A stretch of 64,000 bases of DNA from Xenorhabdus mauleonii (GCF_900113945.1 NZ_FORG01000016.1:1-64000), one strand, 5' to 3'. Shown: positions 1 to 7,660, counted from the first letter of the stretch. The notes: generated by a model from the sequence alone, not told the origin. Numbers and translations are program-made.

Positions 1-60
1 GATAATTAACCAGTCCCAGACGTGAGACCAGAATTCCGTGTCTTTTTCAATCATGCGCAT
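1..60 (-). CDS. Possible phage holin, N-terminal fragment cut by window edge
   Basis: A reading frame opens at the ATG at 60 on the minus strand and stays open to base 1 (20 codons, beginning MRMIEKDTEFW). A purine-rich GGGTGGA lies just upstream as a plausible ribosome binding site. The charged N-terminus followed by Trp-rich residues resembles the start of small phage holins, and the position after the Q antiterminator is where lysis genes lie in lambdoid phages. The membrane segments are outside the window, so holin is an inference from position and style only. Confidence 0.4.
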   Translation of the reverse strand, partial: MRMIEKDTEFWSHVWDWLII

Positions 61-230
61 ATTCCACCCCATCAGAACAATGGGCGTCCGTGGGGTGAGA
101 GAGTCGCCCCTGTGAGTTGAGTTAATAGAATGCCAGCCGCAATGTGTGGATACGGATGTGATGAGAGTGATTGCGGTGGCAGATATGGAAAAGGCCACGC
201 AATGCGCAACCTTGGAATTATCGTCTAAAT

Positions 231-279
231 ATCCCGGACTCTTGCGGGATTTTGAACTACCTAAAAATCCTCGGTAGTT
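231..279 (-). terminator. Tandem hairpins upstream of the putative lysis region
   Basis: Read on the minus strand, an AACTACC/GGTAGTT hairpin (279-255) is followed by an ATCCCG/CGGGAT hairpin (250-231), directly after the small gene 284-439 and before the probable holin. There is no strong U-tract. They could be a terminator overcome by the Q antiterminator. Bases 61-230 show no coding sequence I can support. Confidence 0.4.
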
Positions 280-283
280 GAAC

Positions 284-439
284 TTAGAGCTTAAAGTATT
301 TATCTCCACGCCGGAGCGCTTCATCAAACTTTCTCATTCGGTCTACTATTTCTTGCTCAGATAGTTTTCTTGGCTCTTCATGAGAGTAAAGGTTCGCGCG
401 AGCAGCATCAGCACGAGTGGGATACCTAGAAGTCTTCAT
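284..439 (-). CDS. Small phage protein of unknown function (51 aa)
   Basis: An ATG at 439 with GGTGGGAT upstream opens a 51-residue frame starting MKTSRYPTRADAARANLY and ending at TAA 284-286. The product is highly charged, with basic and acidic residues alternating, and has no membrane segment or recognisable motif. It lies on the same strand as the methyltransferase and Q genes and just before a pair of hairpins, so it probably belongs to the late-early part of the prophage minus-strand operon. I do not recognise the family. Support is the good initiation region and protein-like composition only. Confidence 0.5.
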   Translation of the reverse strand: MKTSRYPTRADAARANLYSHEEPRKLSEQEIVDRMRKFDEALRRGDKYFKL

Positions 440-522
440 ATTTATCCCACCAATCAAATTCGTCTTTCATAGTTTGATCTCTATACCAATTCGAGGTGTT
501 GCTCGAAATGGTTAAAATACAA

Positions 523-1605
523 TTAGCATATTGATTTAAAATCAAATTCAGTATTGTTATGTGCTGCTTGAGTTGGATACTGCTCGAAGATCTCCTGCTC
601 AGTTTGCTTAAACCGTTCTTCTTCCAGTTCAACCCCCAACACACTGCGATTTAACTTCAACGCCGCCTTCAGTGTTGCCCCGGAACCCATAAAGAAATCG
701 GCCACCACATCCCCTTCTTTGCTACTGGACTGGATAATATGCGCCATCAAGTCAGCGGGTTTTTCGCAGGGATGTTTACCCGGATAATATTGAACAGGTG
801 CAAAGTGCCAGACGTCGGTATAAGGCACTTCTGCCGTTACCGTGAACGAGCGGCGCAATAGACCGTATTCCTGCCGCAACTCGTCATACTCGCGCGACAG
901 GGTAAGGTGAGATTTCATCAATTCATGGTGCGACCTGTTCAGCTCACCACGTTGGTGTTTCTCTTTAGCCACACGGTCAAACAACACCTGCAGCTTTTGA
1001 TAATCCACCTCATTGGGTAACTGCCATTGGCTATCACTGAACCAGTGACTGGCCATCTGCTTACCTGTTGCTGCGTGAATTTCTTTCGCCGTGACACCTA
1101 ATGCTTTTCGGGCATCACGAAAATAATCGATCAGCGGCTTAAATACCGTTTGTTTCAGTTCCCGGCATTGACGAAAATAACCGTCGCCTTTCGGGTGATA
1201 GGGGCCTTGATAATGTTCGGCAAAGATAATGCGTTCCGTTGCCGGAAAATACATTCGCAAGCTTTCTTTATTCTGCCTTCGCCATGGGCCAGAAGGTTTC
1301 GCCCAGATAATATGATTTAACACGTTAAACCGTTCACGCACCAGCAGCTCAGTATCCGAGGCCAATCGCGAACCACAGAACATGTACAAGCTGCCGTTGG
1401 GTTTCAGTACCCGCCAGAATTCAGCCAGTAATTCATCTAACCACGCAAGGTATGCCGTGACATCTTCCCACTGTCTGTCCCAGGCACACTCTTTTACCCG
1501 AAAGTACGGCGGGTCAGTGGCAATCAGGTCAATACAGTTGTCCGGCAAGGTTTTAATAAATTGCAGTGAGTCGTCGTTAATTAATGTGATACCACTTAAA
1601 TTCAC
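523..1605 (-). CDS. Phage DNA methyltransferase, beta class (N6-adenine/N4-cytosine)
   Basis: A 360-residue AdoMet-dependent DNA methyltransferase of the N6_N4_Mtase family. The catalytic motif DPPY is at residues 31-34 and the AdoMet-binding FxGxG motif (FMGSG) at 305-309; this order (motif IV before motif I) defines the beta class, and DPPY favours N6-adenine. The middle (about 110-265), with a charged helical stretch near 195-235, is the likely target-recognition region. The start is a GTG; the nearest upstream ATG (1618) is out of frame. No restriction endonuclease gene is adjacent, so it looks like an orphan phage methylase that may protect phage DNA or alter regulation. It lies downstream of Q on the same strand. 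Confidence 0.88.
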   Translation of the reverse strand: MNLSGITLINDDSLQFIKTLPDNCIDLIATDPPYFRVKECAWDRQWEDVTAYLAWLDELLAEFWRVLKPNGSLYMFCGSRLASDTELLVRERFNVLNHIIWAKPSGPWRRQNKESLRMYFPATERIIFAEHYQGPYHPKGDGYFRQCRELKQTVFKPLIDYFRDARKALGVTAKEIHAATGKQMASHWFSDSQWQLPNEVDYQKLQVLFDRVAKEKHQRGELNRSHHELMKSHLTLSREYDELRQEYGLLRRSFTVTAEVPYTDVWHFAPVQYYPGKHPCEKPADLMAHIIQSSSKEGDVVADFFMGSGATLKAALKLNRSVLGVELEEERFKQTEQEIFEQYPTQAAHNNTEFDFKSIC

Positions 1606-1687
1606 AATTGTTTTCCATCAGTCGACGCTGACTTGCTTGCTGGAAAGCCACGGGGTGAAGGCTGGCGTGAATCCACCAGCCGCCCAT
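1577..1687 (-). CDS. Candidate 36-aa protein overlapping the methyltransferase start
   Basis: An ATG at 1687 opens a 36-codon frame (MGGWWIHASLHPVAFQQ...) ending at TAA 1577-1579, 28 bases inside the methyltransferase gene. The Trp/His-rich start followed by a QQASQRR segment looks like a small phage protein, and GCGGTGA upstream could bind the ribosome. The overlap would couple its translation to that of the methyltransferase, which otherwise starts at a GTG with a weak site. No function is recognised, and a chance frame cannot be excluded. Confidence 0.4.
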   Translation of the reverse strand: MGGWWIHASLHPVAFQQASQRRLMENNCEFKWYHIN

Positions 1688-1711
1688 TTCACCGCTTAGA
1701 AAGTTATCTTA

Positions 1712-1912
1712 TTAAGGACAACGCTTGAAGAAGGTGTCGTCGTCCCGGCTTTCCATCAGGCCAGCCAGACAAAATTGAGTTAAAAGTAATTGGCAACGTG
1801 CCGTAGACAGCCCCGTCAGGGTGGAAATATCGTAAACGGATGCCCAGCCATACACGGGCACGATTTCTAAAACACAGGCGGCGGCCGTTGTCATATCTTC
1901 ATGTTTTAGCAT
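1712..1912 (-). CDS. Small winged-helix-like phage protein (66 aa)
   Basis: A 66-residue minus-strand product starting MLKHEDMTTAAACVLEIV. The segment DISTLTGLSTARCQLLLTQF followed by LAGLMESRDDDTFF has the spacing of a recognition helix and short wing, so I read it as a winged-helix DNA-binding fold. It lies between the Q-gene terminator and the methyltransferase, all on one strand. The next 150 bases toward Q contain no gene but hold that terminator. Its role in the phage is unknown. Confidence 0.6.
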   Translation of the reverse strand: MLKHEDMTTAAACVLEIVPVYGWASVYDISTLTGLSTARCQLLLTQFCLAGLMESRDDDTFFKRCP

Positions 1913-2004
1913 GATAATTTAAACCTTTTGGTCAAGTTTTATGCGTGAACACACATGTAACTCTGACCAAGGACAACAGCAAGTCTTATGTTTATTTCGG
2001 GTAT

Positions 2005-2029
2005 AAAAAAACCCACCTGTAAGTGGGTT
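2005..2029 (-). terminator. Intrinsic terminator downstream of Q
   Basis: The arms AACCCAC (2010-2016) and GTGGGTT (2023-2029) form a 7-bp stem with a 6-base loop. On the minus strand it is followed by six T residues (2010-2005). It sits 40 bases after the Q stop codon, a sensible early terminator that Q-modified polymerase would read through. Confidence 0.8.
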
Positions 2030-2068
2030 CAATCATCATTTACAATTCTGGCAAACTATCAGAATTAG

Positions 2069-2764
2069 CTAAAATATGGCTGATTTCGGAGACATTTGCA
2101 AGTCTACTTGATCGGTTCTTCGTTTATTAATTTCCTGAAGCGCTTCCATATCCAGGCGTTCACATAATCCGACCAGAATCTCCCAATATTCGGTATAACG
2201 CTTTTTCCAGTTGTATAAACTCACCCCAGCTAAACGGGCAAGTTCTGAATTGGAATAAGGGGTAAAACTTTCTGAACGGCATATTCTGGCATGCTGTTGA
2301 GCGACCAACCACACTAATCCCATGAGTCTTGTTACCACCTTAGCAGATAGCTTCCGACCTGCCCGTTTTATCAAAAAGTGACTCCATAAATACCTGCATA
2401 TTTCAATTTGGTGACGGTAATCCAAGTCATACCCATAACAGTACATCACCCATGCTAATTTGGATTCATTTATGGCCAATACTGCCCGACGCCATGAACT
2501 CAAGTGGTATGTAATTGGGCTAATTGGGGGTTTCGGTTGTTTGTTCATGCGAGTTTCAAGACAAAAAACCGGATCGGCATCCCTAATCACCCAGCGATTT
2601 CCAACCTTGATTCGTACCTGATTTCTTTTGTAATAATCCGTACATATCAATGGAGAATCCTCAAAGGCTGCTAGCTGCCCTTTAGTCTCACCTTCAATGT
2701 TCGCCAGTGCAGGGATAATCTGTGTACGCACGTAGGCCAAATCATGTAAATACCAACTTCTCAT
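2069..2764 (-). CDS. Bacteriophage antitermination protein Q
   Basis: A 231-residue protein resembling the PF06530-type phage antitermination protein Q found in many enterobacterial prophages. Features I recall from that family are the N-terminal stretch with ETKGQLAAFEDSPL, the DADPVFCLETR motif near residue 65, SWRRAVLAINE near 90 and a C-terminal helix-turn-helix-like segment (SELARLAGVSLYNWKK). Q proteins load on RNA polymerase paused at the late promoter and let it pass terminators into lysis and structural genes. The ATG at 2764 overlaps the upstream DUF968 stop (TGATG), favouring it over the GTG one codon earlier. It is the last early gene before a terminator. Confidence 0.8.
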   Translation of the reverse strand: MRSWYLHDLAYVRTQIIPALANIEGETKGQLAAFEDSPLICTDYYKRNQVRIKVGNRWVIRDADPVFCLETRMNKQPKPPISPITYHLSSWRRAVLAINESKLAWVMYCYGYDLDYRHQIEICRYLWSHFLIKRAGRKLSAKVVTRLMGLVWLVAQQHARICRSESFTPYSNSELARLAGVSLYNWKKRYTEYWEILVGLCERLDMEALQEINKRRTDQVDLQMSPKSAIF

Positions 2765-3771
2765 CACTTAATTGCCCCTATCCCCAGCGACCTGTCCAAA
2801 AACCGAAACAATAAATCGACCTGACTGCCGTGTTTATCCTCCCAGGCCACTCTGTCGCGGTGCAGTTCGTCATGGCATGTTCGGCACAGTGGCAAGCAAA
2901 ACAGGTCATGCGCCTTAGTTCCCATGCCTCCCTGACCATGCCCGATAATGTGGTGTGGATCATCTGCCGGGCGCTGGCAAGCTATGCAGTGCTGGGATTT
3001 CACCCACTGCAGCCAGTGTTTATTGCGCCATGGCTGCAATTTGGGTGAGCGCATAAAGCTGGTGGGCGGTTCAGGGTCAATATCCGCCGTCAGTACAGTC
3101 TTAACTTGCTCGACACGCTCATGGATAATATCCTGTGAGGTTTGGGTTACCCACTTGATGTCATGTTCGCTGGTGATGCTACCAATGTTCTCATCATGAT
3201 CATCCACGCGCTGCAGGGCGCGATGGCTGATAAAGGACGGCAGCAAATCCGCCACCCCGTGAATGACCGCCCAGCCAAACAATTCCGGCCACGTGACTTG
3301 ATGATGGGATGGTAGGCGAAAATAACTCATAACGTTATACAGCACCCATTGATACCGGTTTTTCTCTGCTGCAGCCTGTATGCGATCAGAGCCTTCCCGA
3401 CATTGGTTATCATGATGCCAGCACGTCCTGACCACGCTGTTATCAAGTACGGTTACCGTCAACATGTTATGGTGGTAGCCTTCCTCGTCCTCTGCCTGAC
3501 AGACTGAAACCGTATGAGTGATATAGTGTTTCATTGCCTCGACACCGCCTGTTATTTTGATCACTCGTTCATGCTGAAAAAAAGGATGTAACCGCTTATC
3601 CTCAGCCAGCCACTGCCCTTCGGGCACCTGTCCAGATGGCATTGACTGGAGTGCTGTCGGTTCAGGTGCCAACAACATCCGGCCATGAAATCCATTCAAG
3701 AGGCTGCGACCCGGTTTGAATATCACCAGCCCCAAATCACGAAGAACATGCGGCGTCAGTAAATAATTCAT
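2764..3771 (-). CDS. DUF968 phage protein with HNH-like zinc motif
   Basis: A 335-residue protein of the DUF968 type seen in lambdoid prophages (E. coli YbcN/YdfU neighbourhood). It starts MNYLLTPHVLRDLGLVIFKPG at the ATG at 3771, which overlaps the antirepressor stop by four bases (ATGA); this is preferred over a start ten codons upstream. The C-terminal 80 residues carry CIACQRP, DPHHIIGH, LPLCRTCHDELH: two CxxC pairs and a DPHH core typical of a His-Me (HNH) finger nuclease. A recombination or packaging-linked nuclease role is likely but unproven. It sits between the antirepressor and Q. Confidence 0.75.
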   Translation of the reverse strand: MNYLLTPHVLRDLGLVIFKPGRSLLNGFHGRMLLAPEPTALQSMPSGQVPEGQWLAEDKRLHPFFQHERVIKITGGVEAMKHYITHTVSVCQAEDEEGYHHNMLTVTVLDNSVVRTCWHHDNQCREGSDRIQAAAEKNRYQWVLYNVMSYFRLPSHHQVTWPELFGWAVIHGVADLLPSFISHRALQRVDDHDENIGSITSEHDIKWVTQTSQDIIHERVEQVKTVLTADIDPEPPTSFMRSPKLQPWRNKHWLQWVKSQHCIACQRPADDPHHIIGHGQGGMGTKAHDLFCLPLCRTCHDELHRDRVAWEDKHGSQVDLLFRFLDRSLGIGAIK

Positions 3772-4448
3772 GCCAGGCACCCCACTTTGTATTCTGCCCA
3801 CAATCCTGCGACCCAGCGGATCCCCTTGGCTGTAAATCGGGTTTGTGTGAACGCATGGGCATTGGTGATATTGGTACCTGTCTTGACCTCAAATCGTTTT
3901 GCATCAATGTGGTGCTGGTAAGGCAGCATCGTGCCATTCAGTCGATACATGATCCGCTTATCCAGCAGGAATCCGCGAAATTCCGGCTCCTTCACCTCAA
4001 TCAACTTGCACACCTGTCGGAATGTCATTGAGCCGTTCGCGTTAACATACCGATCAACAAACGCCACTTTGGGAGCGGCTGCAGCCAATTGAGATTCCAG
4101 CGCCTGATTGTGTTCAGCTAAATCGGCGGCTAACCGCAATGCATCGGGTAACGTCTGAGGGATATGGGTTACTTGATGTTGTTCCAATGCCTGCCAGCGA
4201 TCGACCAGCCGGGCGGTAAACTCAGGAGAGAGTTGGGCAACAATCACGTAACTGTCCCGTTTCCCTATCCGGTATTCATCAATGGCTTGGTTCTGGTGAT
4301 TTCTGACTTCCACCAATGGTGGATGTTGAATAATTCCCCGTTCTGCCAGGCGCTCAATGGTTCTTTTCACGGAGTCATGGCGGGATTCCACTAAATCCGC
4401 TATTTCCCTGCTCGACATGGTTAAGTTGTGCGCGAGTAAATTGGTCAT
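3768..4448 (-). CDS. Phage antirepressor, Rha-type N-terminus plus KilAC domain
   Basis: A 226-residue two-domain regulator. Residues 1-95 match the phage regulatory protein Rha type (MSSREIADLVESRHDSVKRTIERLAERGII, then IDEYRIGKRDSYVIVAQLSPEF). Residues 125-226 match the KilAC/ANT antirepressor domain (MTFRQVCKLIEVKEPEFRGFLLDKRIMYR, ending FTAKGIRWVAGLWAEY). Such proteins bind DNA or repressor and counteract lysogenic repression. It overlaps the DUF968 start by ATGA and lies 4 bases after the preceding gene's stop. With a cI that lacks a self-cleavage domain, this gene is a natural candidate for the induction switch. Confidence 0.85.
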   Translation of the reverse strand: MTNLLAHNLTMSSREIADLVESRHDSVKRTIERLAERGIIQHPPLVEVRNHQNQAIDEYRIGKRDSYVIVAQLSPEFTARLVDRWQALEQHQVTHIPQTLPDALRLAADLAEHNQALESQLAAAAPKVAFVDRYVNANGSMTFRQVCKLIEVKEPEFRGFLLDKRIMYRLNGTMLPYQHHIDAKRFEVKTGTNITNAHAFTQTRFTAKGIRWVAGLWAEYKVGCLA

Positions 4449-4452
4449 GTTG

Positions 4453-4797
4453 TCACTTCCCTATCCGAGCTTTAGCCAGTAATGCATCAAAACGCTTTAA
4501 CAACAGGTTGCCTTCCGGTATCGGCCGACGTCGTTGGTGTAACGCGTCCCGGCTCGCTTTTAACCTTTCCCAATATTCCGTCATGATGTGATCTGCTCCC
4601 TGAACAACACGATAAACTCGTGCTCCCCGCTCACGGGTACCACTAACTTCCACTGCCCCAATAGCAATCAATCTGCACAGGCTGCCCGTGGCGGTGCCGA
4701 TGGGTATCCCGAACTTCTCGGTGACCATCCGTGAGGTAAATCCATCATGCCGCTTAAACTGCTGAACAATGCGATGGGGTATGGGGTTATTGCGCAT
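4453..4797 (-). CDS. Phage winged-helix protein (114 aa)
   Basis: A 114-residue protein starting MRNNPIPHRIVQQFKRHDGF. Residues 15-65 (FTSRMVTEKFGIPIGTATGSLCRLIAIGAVEVSGTRERGARVYRVV) have the helix-turn-helix plus wing pattern of small winged-helix proteins. The C-terminal half is a basic helix. It overlaps the replication-protein stop by 11 bases and precedes the antirepressor by 4 bases, so the three are co-translated. Similar small proteins occur beside replication genes in lambdoid phages; the exact role is unknown. Confidence 0.65.
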   Translation of the reverse strand: MRNNPIPHRIVQQFKRHDGFTSRMVTEKFGIPIGTATGSLCRLIAIGAVEVSGTRERGARVYRVVQGADHIMTEYWERLKASRDALHQRRRPIPEGNLLLKRFDALLAKARIGK

Positions 4798-5851
4798 CCT
4801 TCCCTCCTTGCTCTTTCGCTGCCTGCACTGCCGCCTGCTGCCAAATGCCTCGCCATGCAGCCAAGCCCGCTATCTCGCTCATGCGACCAATGCCCGCCTT
4901 GCGTGCCAGTTGTGCCGCCAGCTCTTGAATGCGGTTTGCAGGTTTCCAGCCGGTTGAAAACAGTTGCCGGAACGTAGTGTCACGCTCTACGGTGTCAATG
5001 GTGATGGCAGTTTCTCCGGCCTTCAACCAGCGACCGTTAACACAGGCCGGACGCCCTTTTTTGTGCCATTTACAGGCCTTATCGAAATACTCCGGGCAGT
5101 TCTCTGGACTGAACAGAGTTTTCAGTCGCAGATACTCACTCATCCTGTCATCGTTCGCCCACTTGGCCGTCAGGTAATCCGTGACCAGCATCAGGTCTTC
5201 CATCACGTAGCCCTCCCTCAATCGAGCACGGATATATCCCAAGGTAGTTTTACCCTCGCGGTAACGGGAACCTGTCACTTGATTGAAATAATTCAACACC
5301 TGCTGGGCGGGGTCGGGTTCCTCGAGAACCTGACAAGAGTTCTCTGCAGTAGTCTCTGTAGTAATCTCTGTTGTATTCTCTGTAAGATCAGGCCAATTTG
5401 ACCCGTTCAGAGCAGCGCAATCTGACCCGTTTGATCGTTTCATTTTGCGCTTATCGATAAGGTCATTTTGACCTGTTCGACGATGAGATTTTGAGTCATT
5501 CGACGGGGTCATTTTGACCTCATCGTTCAGCAACGCATGTTCATAATTTATCGAATAATAATTTGTGCGGTCATGATTGGATTTGTTGATCTGCTCAATG
5601 CGCAATACGTTCATCTTTTTCAAATTGGCAAACGCGCGTTTAATGGTGGACTCCGAGAAGAACGGGAACTGCTCCTGCCATTTTTCAATGGTGTTGTAGA
5701 TCCAGCGCCGTCCGTTAGCGTCGATGCCTGACTCGGTTTCGGTCAACCAGTATTGCAACTGCTGCAGAACAATCGCCTCATTCAATCCCAGCCGTACCGC
5801 TAACTCAGGATTTACCACCAATGGGCGGCTTTTTAACAATAGCGAACTCAT
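4787..5851 (-). CDS. Phage replication protein with helix-turn-helix and conserved C-terminal domain
   Basis: A 354-residue protein starting at the ATG at 5851, which has a strong GGAGGGT site and overlaps the upstream stop by ATGA; a longer frame to 5926 is less likely. Residues 10-115 (LNEAIVLQQLQYWL, FPFFSESTIKRAFANLKKMNVL) form a replication-initiator-type winged helix. A polar linker follows (about 118-185). Residues 185-275 (VLNYFNQVTGSRYREG, ARLREGYVMEDLMLVTDYL, YLRLKTLFSPENCPEYFDKA) match the conserved phage C-terminal domain (phg_2220_C) of replication-organising proteins. It probably recruits host replication machinery to the phage origin, as lambda O does. Confidence 0.8.
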   Translation of the reverse strand: MSSLLLKSRPLVVNPELAVRLGLNEAIVLQQLQYWLTETESGIDANGRRWIYNTIEKWQEQFPFFSESTIKRAFANLKKMNVLRIEQINKSNHDRTNYYSINYEHALLNDEVKMTPSNDSKSHRRTGQNDLIDKRKMKRSNGSDCAALNGSNWPDLTENTTEITTETTAENSCQVLEEPDPAQQVLNYFNQVTGSRYREGKTTLGYIRARLREGYVMEDLMLVTDYLTAKWANDDRMSEYLRLKTLFSPENCPEYFDKACKWHKKGRPACVNGRWLKAGETAITIDTVERDTTFRQLFSTGWKPANRIQELAAQLARKAGIGRMSEIAGLAAWRGIWQQAAVQAAKEQGGKDAQ

Positions 5852-6030
5852 ACCCTCCCCCCATTGCCCCGTTCTCTGTATTCCCCCACAGCCCATTGCA
5901 CAAAACTGTGGTTGGTCGGTTCCCATTTACCCAGTATTCTTATTTCATAACGAAACGGCACTGACCCACTGCCGGGGGTGAAGCGACAACGAATTTGCGC
6001 CATCCCCGTATTTTTGGTTAAACTGTCCAT
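5848..6030 (-). CDS. Small phage protein upstream of the replication gene (60 aa)
   Basis: A 60-residue product starting MDSLTKNTGMAQIRCRF. Its start is preceded by the prophage-specific leader TGTGGAGTAATTAACGC, and its stop overlaps the replication-protein start (ATGA). Both facts support real translation. The middle (FRYEIRILGKWEPTNHSFVQW) looks like a small beta-rich domain. Function unknown. Confidence 0.6.
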   Translation of the reverse strand: MDSLTKNTGMAQIRCRFTPGSGSVPFRYEIRILGKWEPTNHSFVQWAVGEYRERGNGGRV

Positions 6031-6037
6031 GCGTTAA

Positions 6038-6577
6038 TTACTCCACACATTGTTTTTGGCGCACTGACGCCTCAGACCGCGAATCTGGGGCGTTACCTTT
6101 TTCGGATGGGCAAAAATAACGATAAGACAGGCTGAGATACCCCAATGTCAGCACCTGCAGTTGTTCACCGATATAATTCAATTCTTCCCGTTCTTGTTGA
6201 TCAATCACACCATCCGCCGTGAATTCATTCCAGCGATGCGCCAACTCCCCCATTTTTCCAACCAATTCATGAAATTTGGCGGCGATATCTTCCCTATCCA
6301 CTTCCACCTCTGGGGACGGAACAAACACGCCACCCGCCCGTCTTGCCATTTCTTCCACCAGCAATAACTCACCACAAGCACGCTGAATAACCTCAGCAAA
6401 TCCGACAGGAAAGACTTGGTCCCCCTCATCACGCAGGCGGTTATAGACCGAGTTTTCGGTGATCCCCAACCATTCAGCCGCTTCCTTATAACCTCCTGAC
6501 AGTTTTGTGATCATTTGTTTAACCACTCTCGAATACCATTGAGGCTGTTTTTCGATATGCCAATGTTCATGTTTCAT
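6038..6577 (-). CDS. YmfL family phage regulatory protein (CII-like position)
   Basis: A 179-residue protein of the YmfL type (named from the e14 prophage, which also sits at icd in E. coli). It starts MKHEHWHIEKQPQWYSR at the ATG at 6577, which has an AAGGAG site; 16 more codons upstream lack one. Residues 18-55 (MITKLSGGYKEAAEWLGITENSVYNRLR) contain a helix-turn-helix. It is the second gene after cro on the minus strand, where lambda has cII, so a role in the lysis/lysogeny decision or in early transcription is probable. Confidence 0.75.
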   Translation of the reverse strand: MKHEHWHIEKQPQWYSRVVKQMITKLSGGYKEAAEWLGITENSVYNRLRDEGDQVFPVGFAEVIQRACGELLLVEEMARRAGGVFVPSPEVEVDREDIAAKFHELVGKMGELAHRWNEFTADGVIDQQEREELNYIGEQLQVLTLGYLSLSYRYFCPSEKGNAPDSRSEASVRQKQCVE

Positions 6578-6643
6578 CCCACGGCTCCTTTTATTTTTTT
6601 GTGGTTTATTTATTTCAGTCTTCAATTACTCTTTTGATTGTGT

Positions 6644-6871
6644 TTATTCTGAAAGCAGTTTTTTTTTGCTGATATTTAGCAGCTCCTTCGCTTGATATTT
6701 ACCGTCAGAAATTTTTTGAATTGTTTCGGCATAGTTAGTCTTTCCAAAGAACTCAGTCTTAGGGAGAAAGCCATTTTTTAACCATTTATACACTGCTCTT
6801 TCGCTGATCCCGCAAGCGCGAGCCACTTTGGTGATACCAATACTTTTTATTGGCTCCCTCAAAGATCGCAT
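6644..6871 (-). CDS. Cro-like repressor
   Basis: A 75-residue DNA-binding protein starting MRSLREPIKSIGITKVARACGISERAVYKWLKNGFLP, with helix-turn-helix at about residues 14-33, of the Cro/YdaS type. The start at 6871 has a GAGGT site 5 bases upstream; the longer frame to 7030 would run through the promoter and operators and into cI, so it is rejected. It is divergent from the cI-like gene at 6950 and shares two operator sites with it. It is expected to repress the cI promoter and commit the phage to lytic growth. Confidence 0.8.
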   Translation of the reverse strand: MRSLREPIKSIGITKVARACGISERAVYKWLKNGFLPKTEFFGKTNYAETIQKISDGKYQAKELLNISKKKLLSE

Positions 6872-6887
6872 ACCAACCTCATAATTC

Positions 6888-6900
6888 GTACTTTTGGTAC
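6888..6900. promoter_or_regulatory. Phage operator site O1 at the cro promoter
   Basis: GTACTTTTGGTAC, a 13-bp site whose ends are symmetric GTAC half-sites. It lies just downstream of the cro -10 element (6903-6908, read on minus), where a bound repressor would block cro transcription. The same site recurs at 6944, 9203, 9235 and 9259. Confidence 0.75.
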
Positions 6901-6902
6901 AT

Positions 6903-6930
6903 ATTATGATTGAACTGAAAGTTTTTTCAA
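6903..6930 (-). promoter_or_regulatory. Probable pR-like promoter for cro
   Basis: On the minus strand, TTGAAA (6930-6925) and CATAAT (6908-6903) are spaced by 16 bases, each one mismatch or so from consensus. Transcription would start about 25 bases before the cro ATG. O1 covers the start region and O2 lies upstream of the -35. Confidence 0.65.
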
Positions 6931-6943
6931 GTGAGCTATCATC

Positions 6944-6956
6944 GTACTTATGGTAC
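6944..6956. promoter_or_regulatory. Phage operator site O2 overlapping the cI start codon
   Basis: GTACTTATGGTAC, one base different from the other sites. The ATG of the repressor gene (6950-6952) is the centre of the operator, so repressor or Cro bound here would sit on the cI start. There is no convincing Shine-Dalgarno upstream of this ATG, as with the leaderless cI message of lambda. Confidence 0.7.
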
Positions 6957-7396
6957 AGACAGAAGAAACGCGTAAACAATTCTCCCAACGACTGGCGCAA
7001 GCCTGTGAGCAGGCTGGTCTCAATGAACATGGTCGGGGAGCAGCGATAGTTAGAGCTTTAGGGGTATCATCTAAGGCAGTGAGTAAGTGGTTTAATGCAG
7101 AATCTTTACCCAGACAGGAAAAGATGAATTCACTCGCTGATTACCTCAATGTCGACATCGTCTGGTTGCAACATGGTATTGATAATGCCAGCGATAACGC
7201 TCGCCCAGAGAAAATACAGGCTGTTAAGCCAGCAGTTAGACAACTAACAAAGGAACAAGAAGAATTATTAGAGCTATTCGATCGTTTGCCAGCAGAAGAG
7301 GCAAAGCGCTTTTTAAAAGAAATGCAGATAAAAGCAGCTCATTTTGATGCAATTTTCGCCGAGATGTTGGCGAAACGTGGCAATAAAGCAAGTTAA
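6950..7396 (+). CDS. Phage CI-like repressor lacking a peptidase domain
   Basis: A 148-residue protein. Residues 8-70 form a helix-turn-helix repressor domain (FSQRLAQACEQAGLN, IVRALGVSSKAVSKWFNAE, LADYLNVDIVWLQHG). Residues 85-148 are helical and acidic, probably for dimerisation. The S24/LexA-type self-cleavage domain of lambda CI is absent, so RecA-triggered cleavage is not expected. It is divergent from cro, with two shared operators between and inside the starts. It is the probable master repressor of the prophage, binding the five GTACTTTTGGTAC-type sites. The ATG at 6950 is the only sensible start. Confidence 0.85.
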   Translation: MVQTEETRKQFSQRLAQACEQAGLNEHGRGAAIVRALGVSSKAVSKWFNAESLPRQEKMNSLADYLNVDIVWLQHGIDNASDNARPEKIQAVKPAVRQLTKEQEELLELFDRLPAEEAKRFLKEMQIKAAHFDAIFAEMLAKRGNKAS

Positions 7397-7462
7397 CAAA
7401 AGAATTTTCATCTGTAAATCATAACGTTAAGAAATGTTATACTGATCATATTTTTTAATATA

Positions 7463-7479
7463 GGCCGTGCCTTGCGGCC
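7463..7479 (+). terminator. Short GC hairpin between cI and the GNAT gene
   Basis: GGCCG (7463-7467) and CGGCC (7475-7479) form a stem with a 7-base loop, followed only by ATTT. It may end part of the cI transcript. The rest of 7397-7660 is AT-rich with no gene and contains a possible -10 TATACT at 7438-7443 without a clear -35. Confidence 0.35.
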
Positions 7480-7660
7480 ATTTACTCTCTGTAACACTTC
7501 AATAATTCCATCCCAAAATAGTCAGTTATGTAATTACATGCATAATTCACAATTTAAGCAATTTCTGATCAAAATATTTGTAATAGTGTTTTATCGTATG
7601 AAATCTATGATGTTTTCTAACTAATGGCTTTTACTTTACCGTATTCTAAAGGGTCAAATA

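Noticed and set aside
523-1605. Restriction-modification system
   Set aside because: A methyltransferase is clear, but no endonuclease lies beside it; the HNH gene at 11870 is in the other operon and resembles phage homing-type nucleases.
6872-7030. Long N-terminal extension of the Cro-like frame
   Set aside because: It would run through the cro promoter, both operators and the cI start. The ATG at 6871 has a good ribosome site and gives a normal Cro size.
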